A stretch of 64,000 bases of DNA from Panopea generosa (Eukaryota > Mollusca > Bivalvia > Adapedonta > Hiatellidae), in assembly GCA_029582155.1 (NCBI GenBank), contig CM055906.1:17072937-17136936 (forward strand), written 5' to 3'. The first letter of the stretch is position 1, and every line of letters starts with the position of its first letter. This document shows, one piece after another, positions 57,012 to 64,000 of this stretch. Under the pieces are notes generated by a model that saw only the letters and a list, made by a program, of their open reading frames with translations, searched no databases and had not been told where the DNA came from. The translations under genes were made by a program, and so were the position numbers.

Positions 57012-58248
57012 GTAAGTATTGGGAGAATTGATTTGGAGTTAAGTGAAGTTATATTGAGAACATTTAATGGTTATGATAGGAGAAGTTACTAAGAGAGTTT
57101 AAAGGCAATGTTGGGGAAATAAAAGAGATACTACTGAAAGCATTAAAAAGCAATTTTTGGAGAGTAAAATAAAGATTGTATGATTGTTCAAAATGTCACG
57201 TTGTCAGAAAAAAATGGGTATTTCAATTTTAAATGGACCTTTATCTTTTGCATTTGCTTTATTCTACATTATACAGTTTTTATCCACAGTAGCTTATAAC
57301 GATGAGGTGCTACACAAGATTTGAATTGAAATTTAACCTTGGCCAAGAGGTATCTTTAAAGAGACAAACTGTTGTTATTGTCTGACCTCAAACAATAATT
57401 AAATGTGTTTATTTTACTCTTCCAAGTTGTATAAATACTTCTGAGAGCAATATTGGCAACTATGATAAGATGTTATTTGTGTTTATCTCTCTGTTTCTCA
57501 CATTTTTCATGATTCGAGCAAATTTTGAAATAATTAGAGACTATTAATTTTGATGTGTATAATTGCTTTCAAATAAAGGTGCACATGTACTGGCAGGCAA
57601 TTTTTTTTTAACCTTTTTTAAAAGTACCAAGGTCAACAATAGATGCATAGAGTTGCATGTTTATCTTTCTTGCTGTTTTTGTATACATGCCAGTTTAGAA
57701 GAAATATTGTGTGAAGTGTTTAGATTGCTGCAATTAAAATGTTTGCACATTGTTTAAAATAAATTAAGTTATCGGCACACTAATAGGCTTATAGACTAGT
57801 GATTTCTCTCGTCACTGAAGCACGTCATTTCATTCTTCTACGTAAGTTTGATCATCGTGTTTTACCTAAATGCCACAGGAATAAGAGTTCATCTGTTTAA
57901 GTCAAACAGTGTGATAGCACGGGAGGAAATCAGTTTAAAATGAATGTTTTCAATACTGCAAGTTACAGTATTGTTGCTTCAGAGACAGATAGTGCATTTT
58001 ATTACATACTTTGGTAAATATATGTTCTAAAAAGATCTAAGACTGAAAAAAACTTCTGTAACACTTGAAATTCACTTATTTAATATTTATATGTTTTTGA
58101 ATGAGAGTTTAAATCAAAATTTTAAAAAGATGTTTAAAATTTATAAATAACAGGGGATGGGATTTGTAACTCCTAGAATTCTGTGGTGTTTAGATGTCAT
58201 TCACAATATTAATATGTTATTTACAATCTCGTTATTCGTTTTCTAAAG

Positions 58249-58257
58249 GTTAACAGC
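58249..58257 (+). CDS. Possible 9-nt micro-exon
   Basis: Nine bases between ttcgttttctaaag and a consensus donor AGC|GTAAGT would close the Lys codon of exon 19, add Leu-Thr, and open an Ala codon that exon 20 completes. The phase fits exactly, and Leu falls on the next core position after L53 and A56 of exon 19. Sites this short arise by chance, so this is only a candidate. Confidence 0.25.
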
Positions 58258-58587
58258 GTAAGTTACAATTCATGTTAAAGAAAATACTGCTAGGTAAATT
58301 CCTCTCTCTGACATTTTAAAATAATGTATTCTTGCTGATTTAAAATAAATCATTGATTTAATGCCATGCATAATCTATATTCATGTATAATATATGTCTT
58401 GGATAATCTCATATTAATCGACATTTATTATCTAATATGTTTTTTTTTTCTTTATTTCCCATAAACTTTTCTTGAATATCTGTTTTCTTTCGCTGAGTCT
58501 CCTGCTACACATTACATATTATCTAATATATTAAAGATCATGTAATGAACAGCCTAGCTAAGTCTTCATTTCATTTACACTTGTCTA

Positions 58588-58795
58588 AGAGGCCGTCTAA
58601 AGATCACTGCTAAGGTTGTAGGTTTGGGTCCCGCTCGGTTCAAAAACTTTATGTGAGAAAGATTGGAAGTTACTTGCGGAAAGACAGTGGTTCTACTCAG
58701 ATTCATTCTGGAGTCTTCCTCCACCAATAAAACTTTATATACTTATAAAACCTGAAATGTGTTAAAATGGCGTTAAACTCCATTAAAAAAATCAT
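58588..58795 (+). mobile_element. SINE-like repeat family 4, best-preserved copy
   Basis: Ordered words: gtctaaagatcactgctaag, gtaggtttgggtcccgctcg (box-B-like), tatgtgagaaagattggaag, ttgcggaaagacagtggttc, gtcttcctccaccaataaaa, gttaaaatggcgttaaactc and an A-rich end. Confidence 0.65.
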
Positions 58796-59469
58796 TTACA
58801 CTAAAAGAATCCGGGAATAAATTTGGCTAGGGTAAATTTGTGTTTTCATGAATAAACTGTTGTATGTGAATTTGTTAAAAAAGTATGTACAGTGTAACAG
58901 ATATGGGCTCTTCTATCAAATATTGTTCTTTGATTATTAGCATCTTCTAAAATCCTCCCCAGTATAGCATGTTTTAATTACCATGAAGAGCCGAAATTTC
59001 AAAATTGAATTTTTTATGACTTAGCACAATAAAGCAATAAAATATTTATTTCTGTTCTGGTACATGTATTTGGAAAATAAGTCGGTTCAATGCAAATGTT
59101 ACATTTGTATGCATCATGAGGTCCATGATCTGTAACTCTGTTTTACATTTAGGGATTTTAAAATAGCTTGACACAGGTGATAAGCAGGTCATGATAATGT
59201 TTCAGCAGCACTTAACTGTTGAAATACCCAGACCATTACATCAGATGTCAAGGCCAAGGTTACACAAAGGTCAAGGTCACACTTTAATGTAAAAAAACAT
59301 GAAATTGCATGTCAAGTCTGAAACATCAGTCCAATACTCTTTATATTCATGGATACATCGCTACCTATTGTAACAATTATATTGTTATTTTTCAATGACA
59401 ATTTGGGGGGCAATGCGACACTTACCAGTGACATTTCTTCTTTTTTTTAATTTTAAAATCAGAAATTTT

Positions 59470-59655
59470 GGGCATGGTCCAGTGGCAGAGCATCATACCC
59501 ATAATCAGAGGGTCGTGGGTTTGATCCTCTAGAATAGCTATGTGTGATGTCCTTGAGCAAAACAATATCTGTATGTGCTTAGTACTGGTTCGACCCAGGA
59601 TGACTTTGAGCATGATCTGTCTAAGCTGTGGGAACTTGTTTTACAATCAATGTAT
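59470..59655 (+). mobile_element. SINE family 3, single-unit copy
   Basis: Head gcatggtccagtggcagagc (box A) and gtgggtttgatcctct (box B), one copy of the gtgtgatgtccttgagcaa unit, then gtactggttcgacccaggat, gagcatgatctgtctaagct and acttgttttacaatca. Confidence 0.75.
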
Positions 59656-59845
59656 AATAGATTAGTTTAAGATAAAAATATTGGCAAATTTATGTGCCCG
59701 TTGTCCTAAATATTGAGAGTGTGTCAACCATAAAGAACGAGATGACACGTTGTTTGTGCATCTGTTACATGTTTTTTTTGTTAGACATTTATTCTATAAA
59801 ACATGAAAATAATTAAATCATGTATGATATTTTTCCTTCCGAAAG

Positions 59846-59893
59846 GATTGAAGAATATGTAAAACAGGAAAAAGAAAATGAAACAAAGCCAAG
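59846..59893 (+). CDS. Exon 20, short charged helix segment
   Basis: Acceptor atttttccttccgaaag and donor CCA AG|GTATGG bound 48 nt: one base closing Lys, 15 residues (IEEYVKQEKENETKP) and two bases of Arg. Both phases match exon 19 and exon 21. I1 and Y4 (or V5) continue the coil; ENETKP probably ends the helix. It is small, but it has good splice sites and an exact phase fit. Confidence 0.72.
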
Positions 59894-60689
59894 GTATGGT
59901 ATGGAAAACTGAGGTGACAGCTTAATTAACCCTAATTAATGAATAATTAGAACAACCAGATTCATGTATTATGTTAATGACTAAACCATGCCTATGTTGT
60001 TCTTCCTGTAGACTATTACTATTATGCATTATGCTGTATATATTAAGACAGATGCAGAATGTTTCGGTGATTGTATTTTTCGAAGGTTTTAAGATTTGTT
60101 TTCAATACTGAAGAGATCCCTTTGTTCATTGTTTAAAAGTGCCAATGGACATTTGTTGACATTGCCCCTTTTTATTGAGATAGTTTTCGTATTAAGATTT
60201 TCAGTATGTTTCAGAGAGTATTTAAGATTTAATATGGGTTGGTGGGTTGGGAAATACCCAGTAGATTTTTGCCTAACTTTCAGTTATATGGTGAGGAGGG
60301 TACAGGTACTGAGATTATCGAGCGTCTTAAATATTCTTGCCAAATTTAAGGAATTGGGATCATTGGATGAGATCAGTAAAAGTAACATTGCTGAAATGGG
60401 ATTTTGTTCTTTTACAGGAATTGTTTCTTTTAAAGACGATTTTAACAATTAGCCCCAGAATACATATTGAACACTTGATAGCTGCATAAATTCTAGGATT
60501 GGTCTCGCAGATGTCAAGATGACATTGATTGTGGTGTCACGACATTATTTAAGGAACAGAGAGCTTGTTTTCCCAAGTAGACAATATAATTTAATCAATA
60601 CATTTATGCTTTTTGTGAACTTTATGGTTTACTAGCTAGGTTTGTGTTACCATAAAGTTACAACTTCATAAGTATATGCTACTTGTTAA

Positions 60690-60905
60690 TCTGAAGTCTA
60701 AGCTCACCACTTTTTGTTGAGGGGTTTGAGCCCAGCTCACCACTCATCATTAAGGGGGTTTGAGCCCAGTTCACCACTCATCATTGAGGGGGTTTGAGCC
60801 CAGCTCACTACTCATCTTTAAGGGGGTTTGAGCCCAGCTCACCACTCATCGTTAAGGGGGTTTGAGCCCAGCTCACCACTCAGTGCTGAGGGGGTTTGAG
60901 CCCAT
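60690..60905. repeat. 34-bp tandem repeat, about 6 copies
   Basis: Units contain gggtttgagcccagctcacc and actcatcattaaggg, with small differences such as the g-run length and atcttta/atcgtta. Confidence 0.93.
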
Positions 60906-62489
60906 CTTAATTAAAAGAAATAAATTATGTTGGATTTTTTTTATTTGCCAGTTACTTGGTAAAGGAAAAAATCAGTTAGAGGTCTTACTTCACAAATAAA
61001 ACCGGATGCTATCAATTATATCAGTTGGTAATATGTGGAAAATGGCATTAAACCCCTATTTAACATCTTAATTTTATGACATTTTGTGTCTGGCTGTATC
61101 CATTATAACAAAATTGAAAACTGAATGATCGAAAAGTTTTACCTTACTTTACTTTTATAACTACAAAATTCCATAACCTTTCACAAAAACTTACAATATT
61201 CAATATTCTGAGAATGAAATTAAATGATTAGGACCAGATTAAAGACAGCATATTATTTAAATCATTTTTCAGTATAGGCAATTTTATACAGGCGTACAGT
61301 TATTAATTCTGTGACTGGGTGGAGTTTCATGTCACATTCTCGCTGCATGATAAAAATATAGCAATGGTGTTATTTTAAGAGCTATCTTGGTTATCAATAA
61401 TCTTCATTAAAAATATTCTGATAAGATGGTCCTCAATTTTTGAGACACCAGCTGTACAAATATATGTTAAACTTAGCACATCGTATTTCAGTGGTAGAAA
61501 TATTTGGTAACACGTGCCTTGAGCATTGACTGGTTATATGCTTGTCAATACATATAACAAAAATATAGATGGTATCAAAGTTGATGCAATCCAGTCGTAA
61601 AATTGTTTCAACAGCAGACATGCTTTGGACAGATTACTGTTTGGTTGGTTCCTGGCTTTATGTTTTAAGTACATGTAATAGCTTGGACTCTTAGAGTAAC
61701 ATTTTTGGGTAATGGGATTTTGTAATTTTAAACAGATTATTCATTTAATTAATCAATTAACAATAATGATTTACTTGTTTTCTTAACAAAATAGAAATAT
61801 TATGGTGACTTGGTTTCTTACCACATATAATTATGTAATTAGAACATTTTTCCATTATTTCCCTTGTTTAAGAAATCACGGGAATATAACTAGATTTCCT
61901 TTAACAATTAGGAATCCTTTTATCAAATCAGAAAAGGTGGTTTGATGTCGTAACATATAAATTCTAATAAAGTAAAGGTTTTTTTTCTTTTCATTGTGTT
62001 TTATATTCTTTCATATTAAAACCTTTATGTCCAGTTTTGAATATGTTGAATTTAATTAACAAATGTCAAGTACTTCATTTATATATCAATAGTTAGTTTT
62101 TCTGTTGTATATTATTTTAATAAATTAATATATATACTGTTATGTTTTGTTTGGCTTTCTAAGTATTAAAGGTGAGACAAAAGCAAGTCTTGTAACACGT
62201 GCATGTTGCATGGCGATATTATGAAATCTCTAATGTGCAAATGTTCAATTTTTTAGTTTTCACTTTTTCACACGCATGAAATTTATTGTGACATTTTGAA
62301 GTAATTTTATTGAGTTTTTAATATTTTCTAAAAAGTATTTCAAGTTTTCTGTCATTAATATAGGTTTGATGATATTCCATTTAAATAGATATATGTTCTT
62401 TTGAGTAAAATATGTATTTATTCAGACCTGTTTATTGAAGAGGGATGATCAAAAAGTGTTATTGTTTAATTTAGTGGAGTGCAACAGCA

Positions 62490-62650
62490 ATATAGTGGCT
62501 AGTGTTTTAAAGGCTGATGCCAGAAATCACAAGTTTGATCTCTGGCTCAATCCAACAACACCCAGTACTGGTTCAACTCAGAATAGGGACTCCAGCAATT
62601 AACGAATGCTATAAGCTTACTTTGCAATCAATCTACTATAAATTGGTATA
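62490..62650 (+). mobile_element. SINE family 3, strongly diverged
   Basis: Recognisable words are atatagtggctagtgtttta, cacaagtttgatctctggct, gtactggttcaactcagaat and ctttgcaatcaatctactat, in the order of the 59470 copy. Confidence 0.5.
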
Positions 62651-63943
62651 AATTTAGTTACAGGGGTGTTGGGTCCTCTTTGTAAATTTGGTTCAGAGTC
62701 CCTTAATGAATATCACTTCCATTTGTGACTGAGATCTTAAATTTGTTTGAGCTTCAGCTCTGATTTATGTCTACCAGTAACTGACAACAAGAGAGATAAA
62801 AAATAGAGTTTAAAACTCTATTCAAAGAGTAAAAAAGGAGAACAAGTTGCAGATGCAGTACGAAATATTTTGATCATCCCTCCATTGTACAATATTAGTC
62901 AATAATCCACCATTATAGTCCACTGTGTACTGAGCATGACATTGTTGTAATTTGTAGTCAGGCCGCTGCACATTGTCCCAACTTACCCGTATTTCCCACC
63001 ATGCGGGCCAGGTAACCATGGCGATGTTTACAGTTCATCATTCATTCTTAATTTTTTTCTCAAATGCATCTAGCCCATTGTCATACAAACTGGTTACTGT
63101 TATTTAATAAAATAAAGACAATATTCAAATTCTGGAAAGCTCATTAAAGCATTCATGAAATAAATAAAATTAAAAAGCAGTCTGTTTTAATGATGGTTAA
63201 AGACTTTAAGTAAATTACGTTACCAGTTTCTACTGTGGTCTAAGTTATTCTTGCCTAAGGTCCACTTACCTGGGATCAAGCTCATCTCAGTCAAAAAACC
63301 TTATGTGAAAAAAAAAATTATTATAAAAAATAAAAATATAATCAGTGTTACAATTAAAGACAGATTTTGCTGCTTTAAGATACAGAAAATAAAAGTAACC
63401 AGTTTGCACTGTGCAGTCTAAGCTTGTGTGGTGATGCATTTTATGCCATTTACATGTTTGGTAATGTTATTTTAATTTTATTGTAGTTACAAAGCACCAA
63501 TTTTACTTATTTGCAAATTTTTTCTATTTCATTTTCATCAAGTTGTATTTTTTTTTAAATGCACCAATATTGTGGCATGGTTAAGATTATGTATTCTATG
63601 ATGATAAGACATATGTTTATTTGTTCCACACTTCTTCTGACATTTAAATTAATGTTTCTGGTGTGGTTTATTTATGTGAACAGGTTTTTATTTTTATTTA
63701 TTTCTTATTTTGTTTAAAGCAAAAAATAACATAATTACTGTTTTGAGTAAATCATGGAAGGGAGACTACTCATTTCCACACAGCAGATTGGAACTACTTG
63801 TTTAGTGCAAATAATATAGTTGTTTTCCCTTTCTTGCTCAAGTCTTAATAAGGATTGCATTTTACAGAATGTCATAAAGGTTTCCATGCTTCATTGATTT
63901 TTTTAAAGGTTTTCTGTTCATGACCCCTATTTCTAATTTTCAG

Positions 63944-64000
63944 AGAAATAAATAGACTTGAGATTGGTTTGTCCAAACACCATCTTGTAGACAAAAGCGG
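63944..64000 (+). CDS. Exon 21 (cut by window end)
   Basis: Acceptor tatttctaattttcag is followed by one base closing Arg and then EINRLEIGLSKHHLVDKS, still open at the window edge. The phase matches exon 20. I2, L5, I7 and L9 suggest more helix. No stop codon or polyadenylation site of the gene is in the window, so the C-terminus and any terminal domain are unknown. Confidence 0.72.

Larger units (their letters stand above)
57012..59845 (+). other. Intron 19
   Basis: Contains the possible 9-nt micro-exon at 58249, a SINE family 4 copy (58588-58795) and a SINE family 3 copy (59470-59655). The remaining AT-rich sequence, including 57020-58240, has no supported feature. Confidence 0.55.
59894..63943 (+). 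other. Intron 20
   Basis: A 4-kb intron with a 34-bp repeat (60690-60905), SINE family 4 fragments (60945-61065 and 63236-63320) and a diverged SINE family 3 (62490-62650). A 118-codon open frame at 60096-60452 has no recognisable domain. The rest is AT-rich. Confidence 0.55.

Noticed and set aside
60096-60452. 118-codon open frame in intron 20
   Set aside because: No recognisable domain, no splice phase fit and no start context; length is compatible with chance in AT-rich intron.
63868-63880. Short piece after ttttacag before exon 21
   Set aside because: In the required phase it meets a stop within three codons.

Overview
This is an animal nuclear genome window, AT-rich, intron-dominated and packed with short interspersed repeats and minisatellites. 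The style of the repeats (several tRNA-headed SINE families, many small terminal-inverted-repeat elements, large intronic minisatellites) suggests a mollusc, probably a bivalve. That is an inference from repeat style, not from a search. No bacterial-type operon, CRISPR array or functional RNA gene was seen.

Nearly all coding signal belongs to one gene on the + strand, cut at both window edges. I assembled 21 main exons from about 3568 to beyond 64000. Their splice sites and codon phases all join without a frameshift, giving about 776 residues, or about 814 if four in-frame candidates (short exons at 5574, 11141 and 18439, and the linker exon at 49422) are included. Exon sequence is only about 4% of the window. 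The protein is a long acidic/basic coiled coil. Residues from 3568 to 44084 are almost all heptad. Exons 15-16 (45306-49493) form a Ser/Thr/Pro-rich, probably disordered linker. The coil resumes from 52859 to the window end. I do not recognise the family and give no symbol; an organelle-tethering, centrosomal or autophagy-adaptor coiled coil would fit, but nothing here proves any of them.

The most interesting feature is the exon-to-heptad relation in the 5' half. Exons 2-6 are 126, 126, 168, 126 and 168 nt, all multiples of 21 nt (one heptad), and each starts in the same heptad register. In the introns between them are two 21-nt candidate micro-exons (5574-5594 and 11141-11161), each encoding exactly one heptad with hydrophobic residues at both core positions, and a weaker 42-nt candidate (9477-9518). 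The coil can therefore be lengthened or shortened by whole heptads without changing register. The linker exons carry two acidic or Ser-preceded F-x-x-[IV] motifs resembling LC3-interacting regions.

Region by region: 1-3567 is intron with a MITE, a SINE and an AT-rich tandem repeat; 3568-15190 holds exons 1-7; 15191-23296 is a repeat-rich intron; 23297-27341 holds exons 8-11; 27342-40866 is a 13.5-kb intron with a 64-bp and a 56-bp minisatellite, SINEs and a 1.1-kb repeat element; 40867-45509 holds exons 12-15; 45510-52858 is mostly intron with exon 16; 52859-64000 holds exons 17-21 with a 5'-truncated LINE in intron 17. Mobile elements include at least three MITE families, a pogo-like and a piggyBac-like MITE (one nested in the other), three to five SINE-like families (two copies with perfect target-site duplications) and one LINE fragment.
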